In this document: one piece after another, positions 33,629 to 44,325 of the stretch | Layout: every line of letters starts with the position of its first letter | Numbering within the stretch: the stretch's first letter is position 1 | Origin: Isoetes taiwanensis | Taxonomy: Eukaryota; Streptophyta; Lycopodiopsida; Isoetales; Isoetaceae | Direction: 5' to 3' | Assembly: GCA_021234155.1 (NCBI GenBank) | Contig: JAJEKV010000019.1 | Location: 5,410,284 to 5,474,283 of the forward strand | Length of the DNA: 64,000 nt | The notes under the pieces: model-generated | Database searches by the model: none | Told to the model about the DNA's origin: nothing | Seen by the model: the letters and a program-made list of their open reading frames with translations, nothing else | Position numbers and translations under genes: made by a program

Positions 33629-33725
33629 AAAGGCCCCCTGGCCTGTTTTCTGCCCGGTCAAGCAGGCCTCCGCGCTCCGCGCGTCGGCTCGCTTTTCCGG
33701 GCAGAAAACAGGCCAGGGGGCCTTT
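33629..33725. repeat. perfect 29-bp inverted repeat, 39-nt loop
   Basis: Arms 33629-33657 and 33697-33725 are exact reverse complements; each contains GGCCCCCTGGCC or its complement and a TTTTCTGCCCGG word. The loop is GC-rich (CTCCGCGCGTCGG). The base composition stands out in an AT-rich neighbourhood. Directly adjacent to the MITE-like element, it may be a separate hairpin element or its subterminal structure. Confidence 0.9.
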
Positions 33726-34628
33726 CCCTTATACAATAAGATCCACCGTCTGAAGAGACTACTTCTTCCACTACTCTAAAATAATAAAAATGATTAGAAA
33801 GAATACCTTATCCAACTTCTTCAAGGACACATATATAGACATCCCAAGACGGGAGATATGATGGGGAAGCCATTGCATACTTTGCTAAAGTCAAAAGATA
33901 ATCCACATGCATAATAGCCACTTACAAAATGCATAGCTAGATTATTTGCATATCTATAATGTAACTTATCACCCTTAAGCTGCCCAAAAAGGACCACGTA
34001 CTGTGTAGAGAATTTCATCTGCAGGGAACTGAGAAGCAAGTTGAGTTTATTTGGCCTTTGAGCACATCCAAAGTAGTACTCAATTCTTCTTTGTTCGAAG
34101 AAGGTAGCACCTCTAGTGCAACATCTACTCTAGTCTTATGGTCAATCCATCCCAACTCTTTGGGATTTCTTCCTTTCCATTTGCGAATTGCAACATTGTC
34201 TTTCTTTGCCCCATGGGGCCCAAGACATCTTTATGAATCCAAAGGCATGTTAAAAACCTTTGCCATAGGATTTGAGCCCTACTAAGCTCGAGGAGCTTCA
34301 CACATACAAAGTGTCATTTATGCTTTTCATGTAACTTGTTCTCAACCTCCATTGCAATAGCAGACCCTTCATGATTTTGAGGATTTCATAAGGCAAAAAA
34401 TCTTTCCTTATTCACAAAATTTAGAGAATAGAGCTGCACTAAGGAAAAAGCTTATTGAACATCCTTTGATATGTGCGTTTCCACAACCACTGACATATCA
34501 CAATGCCCTTCTATTTCATGCTCTTTCAAAATGTTTTCACTCCACCTTTCCATCATATTCATGACCATAATGCTATACCATTGCCCCATTTTTGAATTTT
34601 GTGCCATTTTCTTGTGCATCACCTTATT
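33726..34628. other. intergenic, no supported gene
   Basis: AT-rich. Several 70-90-codon ORFs on both strands lack domains. Confidence 0.4.
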
Positions 34629-35207
34629 TATTGTGCTACATATTCTAAACGAGGTGCACCCTGGACTACCACAGTCGTCGGATTCGTCGACCCTACGACC
34701 CAGATCGTATGTTGGGGCTCTGGGCACCTCTCGTTTTGCTTCTAGTCGATTGGAGGCGCATATGATTTTGAAATATGAAATACGAGTTCACCTAAGGTTT
34801 TGAGATTGTATGTTGGGGCTCTGGACACCTCTCGTTTTGCTTCTAGTCATTTATGATTGGAGGCGCCTATGATTTTGAAATATGAAATACGAGTTCATCT
34901 AAGGTTTTGAGGGAATATCGAACCTCTATATGGCTTTGCCTAAGGTTTTAGAATATGAAATACGGGGGCTTGAACCTCTACCAAAATAACTTAATGTTCT
35001 AATAAGACTACTTTAACCAATATACCTAGTGAGCTAATACGATCATTTTTTATCTTGAATCTTTTCTCTCTCTCTCTCTCTCTTTTTTTTTTTTTTTATA
35101 ACAACCCATTCAGTTGTTTTAGGGATATATAGTTTATGGGTTCAGAAATTGTTATTTTTACATCCATATCTAATCCCTTTGAAACCCCCTGCTATTGTGC
35201 TACATAT
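34629..35207 (+). mobile_element. element X (X2 type), complete-looking copy
   Basis: Begins directly after another X-type end (TTATTGTGCTACATATT, 34629-34645) and ends with ACCCCCTGCTATTGTGCTACATATT, read in two parts, at 35207. The body matches 21800-22248. It contains a tandem duplication of about 103 bp (34704-34806 and 34807-34911; TATGTTGGGGCTCTGG, CACCTCTCGTTTTGCTTCTA, GATTTTGAAATATG) and a (CT)n/T-rich tract at 35057-35098. Non-coding. Confidence 0.7.
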
Positions 35208-35689
35208 TTGATAGTCATTTCGTTGCTACCTAAGTGAACATTTTCCTAACTTGAACATAATTTACTTCAAAATTTGCACCACGTGGCAAGGCATAGTTGG
35301 ACGTGTTTTGGAATCTGCGCCAAAGAAAGCAAAATGTGAAGTAAATGCAGGATTTTATGTGAGGAAAAACCTGCTTAACATTTTTGGAAGGAAAAGCAAG
35401 CACGTGTTGTGATCTTACTGGAAGCTGAGGTAGAATTTAAAGTAAATTATTTTTATTTAATCCATATTGACAGAGGCCAAACAATGGGTCAATCTATGGA
35501 CTCATCAGGACTTGAGAAGGACCATGAAGGAGGAGGAAGAACTTATAAAAACGAGGAAGTATAATAACTTTGACGGGGAATTCACACCAACAAATCGCGA
35601 TGGGCCAGCTGAAAACTTGCTGACCTCGTATTGAAGCTCCTCATCTTCCACGTCGTGGACAACGCGTTGCTAGGAGAGAGATGGGCAAC
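35208..35689. other. intergenic, no supported gene
   Basis: AT-rich spacer between element X and a minus-strand LINE-alpha fragment. Nothing recognised. Confidence 0.4.
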
Positions 35690-36030
35690 GACTGAAAAAA
35701 CCTCTGCTCCGAAGGGTTTTCGGGGGAAAAACCGTGACAAGAATAAGAGTGTTGTCAAACTGTACAGGCATCTATCATGAGGGGAAAGAAATATGTACAC
35801 ATGTCAGGCGAGTGCCCGAGAACAGAGCTGATCCCGGCGATCCATGACCTCTTGAAGGTATGATCCGAGCATTCGCACTGTGGCTGTGCTCAATATCTCA
35901 TGCAGGGGCTGGCCAGGTCAGAGCAGCTCAGCATAGTGTGTCCAAATGTCACCATATGTCGAACAGCTTTGAAGGGTGTGACATTCGTCTTCCACCGCCA
36001 TGAGATGGTGTGCATCTGTGCGAATAGAGC
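35690..36030 (-). mobile_element. LINE-alpha copy, 3' fragment, minus strand
   Basis: The reverse complement aligns with 19590-19870: GAATGTCACACCCTTCAAAG, GATCATACCTTCAAGAGGTC, TCTCGGGCAC, TGACATGTGTACAT, TACAGTTTGACAAC, CTTATTCTTGTCACGG and TTTTTCCCCCGAAAACCC. It stops within the terminal stem-loop; the ACGATAAAAAA and pentanucleotide tail are missing, so this copy has lost its 3' end or was rearranged. Confidence 0.75.
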
Positions 36031-36035
36031 GATAT

Positions 36036-36110
36036 AGTATTTGAGATAGATAGATAGATAAATAGTATTTTTGCGTCATGCCATATGCCACAGAGGGCAA
36101 AATGTGAATT
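36036..36110 (-). mobile_element. SINE-like 3' end with (TATC)n tail, minus strand
   Basis: The reverse complement reads TGTGGCATATGGCATGACGC, AAAAATACTAT and then TATC repeats. It matches the tail region of the SINE-like copy at 44104-44325. The 5' part is absent or too diverged. Confidence 0.5.
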
Positions 36111-38347
36111 GCCATAAAAATAAAGGGCGAAAGGAAGGCGAAATTCACAACGGGAATGGACGAGTCTAAGGTATTTTTATTTTTTTATATGACCATCACG
36201 TGCTCTAAAATGCAAAAGACAGTAAACAAGAAATTTAGGCAGAATTCCGGCCAGGAATTCCGAATGCATGAAGCAAGGAATACAGGGCATTGGGAAATGG
36301 GTCGGGGAAGGCCCCGCAAGATCTACCAGTACAAACAAAGTACCGCCTCGTGTGCTTGGCTTCTTGGATCAAGACAGATTATTACAAACGGATCTTTGAA
36401 GCTTGTTTTGGTTCCATTTTTCCAACAAACCCACAACAGTAACGCCCCTCCTCTTTCAAAACGCTTCAAATCTTGGTAAATAGACTACCCTATCTCCTTT
36501 TTTTCTTTCTTTTTCTTTTATTATATTTATTGCTTGTCTTCATCTTCCCTTCTTTTCTTTCTTCGATGTCATAGATGATTTGAAAAAAATTCCGGTCCCT
36601 TTCGGGGATCATTTGTGTGGGTCTTAGGGTTTAGTTTTGCTTTTCAAAAGTGCTTGTCTATCTTAGTTAAGACTTTGTTTTGTAATTTTTATCATTTTTG
36701 TTTTCGCTCTATTACGTTTCTTGTAGGGCTTGTTGGTCTTTATGATTCCTTCAATTCTTTTATCTTATAAGGCAGAGAAAAATAGCTATATTCTAACCCC
36801 AGGCGCTCTTTTTCAAGGCCAAGCCTTCAGTCTTAACAAAAAATCCATGCTGCATGTGATGGCATGCCAAGCAAATTTGTTTTTTCTTCTGGCTTGGTAG
36901 ATGCAAGTCACACAGACATGAATGCTTTCTTGCACTTTGTTGGCCCACATGATGAGGATAATTATTTATTAATCCAAAGAGTCTAAGATAGAGTCAAGTA
37001 AAAGCCTAGATCTTGCTTGTGTGAATCTTGAATCTATTCTCCATCTTTCATAACTTATCTGCGACAATTTATGCAATGTCATCGGAATTATCATATACAA
37101 AGTCATTGGGCCCCTCTTATCAGGGAACCTTGATAGACATTGCGTAGCTGCACTCATGCATGAAACTTAGACCAAAGCTCTCATTTAATTCTTTTAAATG
37201 GATTTTTATATCAGAAGATGGTCAAGCTTTGGAGGCTGTTTAGCTTTCTAACTAGGTTTTGAGTAAAAAGCCAAACTCATGCATGAAGCTTAGACCAAAG
37301 TTCTCATAATTTTTTAAATGAATTTTTATACAAGAAAATGGTCACGTTTTGGAGGTTGTATAGCTTTCTAACTAGGTTTTGAGTGAAAAGCCACAACAGT
37401 GCCAGAGTCCATGTAAGACATAAGAAACCAGGACCATGAGCTTTTGTTGTCCTGTATGCAACATCTGACTAGGGTGGAGTAAATCCACAACAGTGGCAGA
37501 ATGCTATAACAGAACAAGAAACAAAGACCATAGGCCTTTAGCGTCTTTGCATGCCAAGCCATGCCTGCCCTAGTCCAGTTCATTGCCTTTAACTTAAATG
37601 CTTTTAACAAGTTGGTGCCATCAAGTCTTGGTGAGGAGCTTCCTGTGATCATGTAGCTGAAAAAGAGACAGAGACATCTCTTTCTTCAAATAAGAGGCTC
37701 AACTCAAGCCTTTAGTGCCTTAAAAAGAAGACAGATGGAGACGTCTGACTGCACCCAAAGAAAAGGGTATCATACCCTCCCTCCCTATGCATAGTCGCTA
37801 CTGGAGCAATGCCAGCCAGGGCAGGCCCTTAACAATATCCTTTTGGAAAGCAAGCAAGCAAGTGGGGTTTAACTAACCAGGCACTGGAGTGACAGAGGTG
37901 AGAAAAAAAAAGTTTTGAGTGACAGAGATGAGAAAAAAAAGTTTTGGAGTTCAAGCAAGGTGGAAGTGTAAGGCAGGAAAAAGGAGAGGTCAAGGCAGGC
38001 TTGTGCTTGCTGCTGAAGCAAGATAAGGCAGGACAAGGGCTGTGTGCAGTGCAGATTAGGAAGACCACATAGGAATGTGTTTTGGTTTGGTGTCATCTTT
38101 TTGACTGCCTGACAGATTGGAGAATCAAACAAGCAAGGGGGTTAGTGATTAGAGATTTGATCTGGCTTGCTTGCTGCTGGGGTCCATCCTACCAGCAAAA
38201 GCCTTGAGAGATCATGAGGTATTAGTCTGAAACTGGATTTTGGAAAACCGTGTAGCCTGTTCATCCTTGGATTTTTGCTTGCCCTAGCATTTATAACCCT
38301 CGTGCAGTGCCTTCAATGCTCCACCTGATTTGGGTCCTGCCTGCCTT
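36111..38347. other. intergenic upstream of the PUB gene; local tandem duplications
   Basis: No supported gene. Two duplications are visible. A 120-bp unit occurs at about 37155-37270 and 37276-37390 (GAAACTTAGACCAAAGCTCT / GAAGCTTAGACCAAAGTTCT ... TAGCTTTCTAACTAGGTTTT). A short unit recurs at 37890-37945 (GAGTGACAGAG.TGAGAAAAA). Part of this stretch is likely promoter DNA of the PUB gene, but no TATA box can be assigned with confidence. Confidence 0.45.
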
Positions 38348-38590
38348 TTTGTTAGATTTGAATCCTTTCTCAATTGGGTTATACTCTTATCTTTGTTTGC
38401 TGAATTGGGTGGTTCTCTTTTGTTAGCTTTTCTGAATTGGGCAGTGGTCTTCTGTTAGTTCTATGGACTCGTGGGTAATGATGCTCTTTTGCGAGTTTTG
38501 CAAACTGGGTAGCGCCCTTTTGTTAGATTTGTGAATTGGGTTCTTTTCGTTTCTTACATTTCTGAATTGGATCTTTGTTAGATGGAGCAG
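38348..38590 (+). repeat. degenerate tandem repeats in the putative PUB leader
   Basis: About seven imperfect units of roughly 25-38 bp built from TTTTGTTAG, a T-rich spacer and CTGAATTGGGT. The clearest are at about 38348, 38393, 38418, 38449, 38487, 38518 and 38543. They end about 90 bp before the PUB start codon, so they probably lie in the 5' UTR or core promoter. U-rich leaders of this kind can affect translation, but that is inference. Confidence 0.6.
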
Positions 38591-38680
38591 GAAACGTTCG
38601 GGCAGTAGAGCAGAAATTAAGGTTTAGGATATATGGATTTGGGGCAGAAGAGAAGGAAGTAAAGTATTGGGGTTATCGTA

Positions 38681-39934
38681 TTGCAGATGTACAGAATGAA
38701 AGAGGACAGTGTAAGGGGCATGGATAATGTTAAAGAAAAACAAGCAGCAGAAGAAGACGAAAAGAAGCTAGAAAACATGCCATCAAATTTCATGTGTCCG
38801 ATCTCTTTAGAGCCTATGAGCGATCCGGTGACTCTGGCTACGGGGCAGACGTATGAAAGGGTAAATATCCATCGCTGGATCTCCGAAGGCCATAATACAT
38901 GCCCTTCTACCATGCAGCAACTTCCCTCTCCTCCAGTTTTGACTCCTAACCACGCCCTCAGGCATTTAATCCATGATTGGTATTTGACAAACTCTGTTCT
39001 TCATAGAAAAAAGCCAAGCTTTTGGGATCAGGTAGAAGCTGCTGGTAATGCACTTAAATCTTCGGATCCACATTCTGTCTTTGGAGCTCTGCAACGCATT
39101 TCTCAAATTTTGCAGCAAAACGATCTTACTAGAACAATATGTGTAGATCAGGGCTTGCCTGAGCTTTTTATTTCATTTTTAGACTCTTCTTCGCCGCTTG
39201 CAGTTCAAAATGAAGTGGTCTCTATTCTGGTCTTGTTGCCATTGGATTCGGCTTCCAAATCCAAGCTTGCAGAGGTAACTAAGCTCTCCGTCTTGGGAAA
39301 GATCCTCAAGGATGCGGGTATAGAAGAGAGGATAAATGTTGCAAAGCTTACAGAGATTCTGGCTATGGCGGAAGATTTGGGCTTTCATGTTGGAAGGAGC
39401 TTTAATTTTCTGGGCTCTGGTATTCTGGATCTGATTCAGGATGAAAGGGATGATACTGTTCTAGTCGGATTAAGCTGTTTGAGGGCGATTTGCGCGAGCA
39501 AAATGGTCAGGCCCATGGTGGTGCAGATGGGATTTGTTCTTCCTCTTGTCCACATACTCAGTTTTGGGAGCAGGGAATGTATAGAAATTGCAGTTTCCAT
39601 ATTAGAGCTATTGTGTTCTAGTGCAGAAGGGAGAGCTGCCCTTCAAGAACAGGCCTGTACCATTCCTTCGTTGGTGGGAGTTTTGAGAAGGGTTTCTGAT
39701 AAATCTACCCATCATGCCATGTCCGTTTTGTGGGCTGTTTGTAAATCTTGGCCCGAAGAAACTGCTCTAGAGGCTGTCAAAGCAGGGGCTCCTACAAAGC
39801 TTTTGCTGATCATTCAAGGCGGATGCAACCCTGTCATGAAACAGAGATGCTCCGAGCTTCTCAAACTCCTTTCTCAGAGCTACCATTCTTCCACGTTCAT
39901 CTTCAACAGCGATTTCACACAAACAATTCACTGA
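38681..39934 (+). CDS. U-box/ARM-repeat E3 ubiquitin ligase (PUB25-29-like)
   Basis: A single-exon 417-residue protein, the usual length for plant PUB22-29-type ligases (about 400-440 aa). These attach ubiquitin from an E2 onto substrates in the cytosol, often in stress and immune signalling. The U-box spans about residues 34-100 (PSNFMCPISLEPMSDPVTLA, TYER, W66, CP74-75, LTPNHALRHLIHDW). The E2-contact positions (I41, W66, P75) look normal. From about residue 115 the rest is alpha-helical leucine-rich ARM repeats (AVQNEVVSILVLLPLDS, VLVGLSCLRAICAS, ECIEIAVSILELLCSSAEGR, MKQRCSELLKLLSQS). The ATG at 38681 gives the longest frame; M14 or M33 are alternatives that keep the U-box. No introns are needed. 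No stops or frameshifts, so this is the one gene here that looks functional. Exact orthology cannot be set by eye. Confidence 0.93.
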   Translation: MQMYRMKEDSVRGMDNVKEKQAAEEDEKKLENMPSNFMCPISLEPMSDPVTLATGQTYERVNIHRWISEGHNTCPSTMQQLPSPPVLTPNHALRHLIHDWYLTNSVLHRKKPSFWDQVEAAGNALKSSDPHSVFGALQRISQILQQNDLTRTICVDQGLPELFISFLDSSSPLAVQNEVVSILVLLPLDSASKSKLAEVTKLSVLGKILKDAGIEERINVAKLTEILAMAEDLGFHVGRSFNFLGSGILDLIQDERDDTVLVGLSCLRAICASKMVRPMVVQMGFVLPLVHILSFGSRECIEIAVSILELLCSSAEGRAALQEQACTIPSLVGVLRRVSDKSTHHAMSVLWAVCKSWPEETALEAVKAGAPTKLLLIIQGGCNPVMKQRCSELLKLLSQSYHSSTFIFNSDFTQTIH

Positions 39935-40446
39935 TTTGATGAATTTGTTGTCGGATTCGAATTTTCGTGTTAAAAAATGCTACAGAAATATGATCAAAGC
40001 AATGTGCATGATCCCAGATCGTGACCAAAGGGAAAAAAAATTGATTTCTGCGGAAATCCAACTTTCAAATGATTGATGCTTGGGAGCCGGTTTGGACCGT
40101 TTGTCTGTAGTTGGACAATTGAAATTTTACGCGATATCTTGTTCTGTTTGCAATAGGAATAGGGGGTGATAACGACTTCCACTATCAGCCTATTTTGTTG
40201 TACGTTTGATTTGTTTGTCAATATTAGTAGTTGTGCCCGAAATAACAAACAAGTCAAATTTGTGCCCGAGCGTAGAAATAACAAACAAGAGTCAAATTGG
40301 AGATGGTTTAATTTGTTTTGTTTTGTCAATATTAGTATTTGTGCCTGAATGGTGGAAATAACAAACAAGATGTTAAATATTAATGAGTTATTGATGCATC
40401 CAATCAATTTCCACTCCAATATCTACTATTAAACATAACGTACTAG
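39935..40446. other. 3' flank of the PUB gene
   Basis: AT-rich; probably holds the 3' UTR. At 40190-40370 the phrases TTTGTCAATATTAGTA.TTGTG and AATAACAAACAAG are repeated two or three times. No gene. Confidence 0.5.
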
Positions 40447-40602
40447 GTAATTTCCACTTGGAGGACCATTACGCCATGTAAAGGGCTCTAGCGGCTCCGC
40501 CAGACGAGGTGGCGCACGAGCGGCGGAGCCGCGAGTGCTCCGCCGAGTCTGGCGGCGCCGCTAGACCCTTTACAGGCGTAATGGCCGACAGGTGGAAATT
40601 AC
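40447..40602. mobile_element. 156-bp hairpin element (MITE-like)
   Basis: Left arm 40447-40504 and right arm about 40549-40602 are imperfect inverted repeats: GTAATTTCCACTTGGAGGAC pairs with the complement of GGCCGACAGGTGGAAATTAC, and TAAAGGGCTCTAGCGGC pairs with GCCGCTAGACCCTTTA. The loop region is also self-complementary (CGGCGGAGCCGC). The GC-rich centre contrasts with AT-rich flanks. No coding capacity. Confidence 0.75.
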
Positions 40603-40607
40603 AGGAC

Positions 40608-41245
40608 GTAATAACCGGTTGGCGAAATTACGTCCGTTGAATGGCTATGGGGCATTCTTGAATGGCTATGGCGTAGGAGGCAGTGGAGGAAAGATCTTTT
40701 CGAGGTCTATTCTTGAATGGCTATGGCGTCAAAGGGCAATAGAGTTTTTTTTTGGAATGGCTATGGCATTACTTCCTGTGCCGAAATGCTGTTTTTGGGC
40801 AGAGGATTGTCTCTCTAGGTGCGTCTTTTGGGCAGAGGCCTTTTGTGGCGGATTGATAAGCCAAGATAGATCAACAAAATGCTAAATGCTAGATTACTGT
40901 GTCAAGTTGCAAAGCTTTAGAGAAAACCCTACTATCCATGATATCCGGTGGTGGTGATGCCGGATTCGGCTATGGTGGGGCAGAAAGAAACAATGCTTGG
41001 GCAAGGTGCTTCTGGCCCTGTTCGGAAGTGCAGTTTTGCAAGCGCCATAGCCGCCGAATCTTCGTGATAGGGCGCCATAGACCGCCAAATCAAGAAACGA
41101 AAGAGGAACTGAAACAGAGGGAGGGTGGGAAACAGAGGAACTCAAACAGAGGAATCAGCGGCGCCGCTCCCGCAAATAGGAAATAAATTTTACGCCGTAT
41201 AAAATTGGAGGAATATTCCAGTAATTTCGACCAACCGGTTATTAC
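40608..41245. mobile_element. 638-bp element with 24-bp terminal inverted repeats
   Basis: Left end 40608-40631 (GTAATAACCGGTTGGCGAAA, then TTAC) and right end 41221-41245 (reverse complement GTAATAACCGGTTGGTCGAA, then ATTAC) match except for one inserted base. The interior repeats GAATGGCTATGGCGT-type words four times (40638-40770) and has GC-rich, gene-like sequence at 40930-41170 with no continuous domain. Starts 5 bp after the hairpin element, so the two may be one composite. No transposase is encoded. Confidence 0.75.
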
Positions 41246-42275
41246 ATAGAGAATAACATAGAGTGCCATTGCCTCTTAATTATAGACGTATTAAGTCTGG
41301 ACAAAAGCTTACAACGTGCAAATTTTCAATATAAGAGATGCAATATACAAATGCCCATTACTAGAAAATACTAGAAAATTATGCATTTCATGGAGAGGTT
41401 GTCTAATTTTCTATCGACAAAAGTCCAAAGTTGAAGTTTTGTAGTTGTATATGTTGTTGCGTCTACCTATTATCTGGGTACATATGGCTCTTCGAGTTGG
41501 GGCATTGTCAAGTTTCTTCTGAGATACAAATCAAACAAAGGTGGCCATAGTGAGGCATGAAGCCTTAGCCATCATTTTACAGACCATGCAGCCTCAACTC
41601 AAGGTGAGTGCAACAACATATGGAATAAGTGAAATGACACCAAAACTACTTAACTAGTTTTCAATTTTCTGTGTGGTAGAAGTCTATTTCTGGCAAATAT
41701 TTGCTGGGCATGTATGACTTACGTACAAAACTCCATTTCCTTTTCCTTTTTTCTTTGCAATAATTTCGTCAATTGATATTGCTCCCTCTAGCATTTGCCA
41801 TATGACAAAATGCACACGGTTATGACAAAATGCACACGGTACTTATCTCCAAAGAATATACATATATAAATGCTAGCTTCTGTACCAATGTAAATTGCAT
41901 TCACATATAGTTGTCCATGGAAGCATATTGGTGATGTTTGAGGCATGATGAACCGTGGAGCCAACTAATCTGATATTAGAATAAGGGTGCACATAAGTCT
42001 TGCTTCTGGTATGATACCAAAGCCCCAAAGATTTGTTTTTGACGTTTATAGAATTAGGAAGTCAAAGTTGATGATGATATTAGTGTTATGGTTGTTTCTT
42101 TCAAGAAATTGCCTTTTTCATTTCACCTCTTGCCAAATCAGACCAATGGCAAACACCAGTTGTTGTTCCAAAGTAGAGAGGAAAAGACTTCAACTTTGAT
42201 AGAGAGAGGTGGAAGAATGCAAAGACCCTACTGAATTGCAATTATTCCTTAAGTGTTCACTTTTTGAAATGATAA
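41246..42275. other. intergenic, no supported gene
   Basis: AT-rich. The 19-bp phrase TATGACAAAATGCACACGG is directly repeated at 41801-41819 and 41821-41839. Otherwise nothing recognised. Confidence 0.4.
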
Positions 42276-42775
42276 CTTTTTTTTTTTTTTTTGAAGAACT
42301 GTGTCATCAATATATTAAAAGAATGGTAATGTTACAAAGCAAGTGAGGAGGAAGGAGAACTGCCCCAAAGAGACAGCGATACCTCGACACTCCACAACAA
42401 ACTCACAGAAAAACTGCAACTCTAATGCTGTACAAACCGACCATCACTATCTACAACACCCAAGAAGTCCCGCCAAATGGCAAACTTCCGCTCTACTACT
42501 CCCGGGAACACCAGAAAGCTTTGAAATAGCTTGTACCTGAGTCGAGGAATCGAGAGGTCAGCAGTCAATCCCCTGAAAGATCCACAACCGCCGCCGCTTC
42601 CAAATCAACCACACCAACCAAGCCATGCACAAATGCAAGGCTTGCTGCCACAAGAGCGGCCAAGCACCAGGATACACATGAAGCAGCAACTGCTGGCTAG
42701 TCAATCTCACCTGAAACAGAGCCCTAACCCAATCCCAGGCATTATGGAATTAGAACATGTCAAACGAAAGCAACT
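42276..42775 (-). mobile_element. L1-type LINE 3' fragment 'C'
   Basis: Poly(T) (about 42277-42292) then GAAGAACTGTGTCATCAATA. On the minus strand, decayed frames end in WKRRRLWIFQG, the same C-terminal motif as LINE A (WERRRHHIFQG) and B (WKRRRMYIFKG). It is flanked by ATGATAA at 42269-42275 and 42776-42782, a plausible 7-bp target duplication. Nearly identical to fragment D (32491-32745) over their shared length but extends 240 bp further 5'. Confidence 0.78.
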
Positions 42776-42782
42776 ATGATAA

Positions 42783-44103
42783 GCTTAAAAAATGCCAGAT
42801 TAACATCCATGTTGGTGTAGGATGCCAAAATATTTTTTGTAGATGATACCTTTCTTTACCTATTGCAGATTATCAAATAAATAGAGAATAAGCAGATGCA
42901 AAAATACAAAAATATTGAATCCTACATGAAGATAACTGTTGCACTCTTTTATGTGTACACTTATTTTATCAGCACTGGAATCCATGTTAGGGTCTATCTA
43001 GGATCTATGAGATCCAGAAATATAATTGGATCTGCAAGCAGAGCTACTGATAGCCTCCACGACACTTAAATAGTAGTCTATTATAAGACCATGAAAATTT
43101 TCTTGTTTCGTTCGCCATCCTAGTTGCTCTAACAAATGCTTTGATATCAGTTTGGCATCTTTGTTTGCGATCTTGTCTCTCCTTGTAAAAACTACTTGTA
43201 CTTCTGTTTTATTTTCGAAGTTGTTAATGCCAATCCTAATGTCATGCGATTTCTTTCTCTTTATGGGTGAACACAATAGAATAATGCTTCATACAAATGC
43301 ACAAGATGTCAGGACAAACAATATCCATCTAGGAACAAAGACTAAATGCTTTAGGGCGGGAAGAAATGAATTAAATGCATGTGAAGGATAAAATAGAAAG
43401 TAATACATACACTATTGGTCTCTCTTTACATGTGTCCAACTTCCGTTGCTCAGCTTTTAAATACCCATCTTAAGGAGTTATAGAGAGATGGACAAAGACA
43501 GGAAGGGAGAAGAATTGTGACAATGAACGTCATAACATGTCTGGTTAAACTCCACGCCAAGCCAAAAGTGCAAGAATCTAAGGCATTAGAAAAAGAGTTC
43601 TTGATAAAGGTCAATAGCTTTGTAACTTCCAGATGCAACAAACCGCCAGACACATTTGATGTTCACAACAAACTTTGGCCACCAGAAGTAAGGTCACAAC
43701 AACTAGTTGAGTAAAAGAGTGGCCACTTATATCCTGCATAGTTAATACATTTGGCTGGATAGTATCCAATATAAGCAAGTAAAGAAGCAGTTTATACACA
43801 GGTAATTAATGAAAAACGAAGACAACGGATAAGAAAGGTCGTTAAAGCAGGTGAGCAAGTACAGTGGACAGTTTATACAATCAATGAATAAGGAACAAAG
43901 ACAAGGAATAAGGAAGCTTGTTGAAACGGAAAGTCAATGAGTAATAGATTAACATATAGATGTTTCTATCAAGTATAACTATATGCACATGTTTAAATTC
44001 TCAAGAATCTCTATTAGTCTGCATAGATGCATGACATGACATTATATTGCTCTATACCCACCAAATAAATAGAGTCTCTGATACATTGACAAGAATCAAT
44101 TAG
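42783..44103. other. intergenic, no supported gene
   Basis: AT-rich; only short domain-less ORFs. Confidence 0.4.

Positions 44104-44325
<222 letters not shown>

Noticed and set aside
33315-33779. 154-codon ORF
   Set aside because: It runs through the MITE and the perfect hairpin, has no domain, and its composition follows the repeats.
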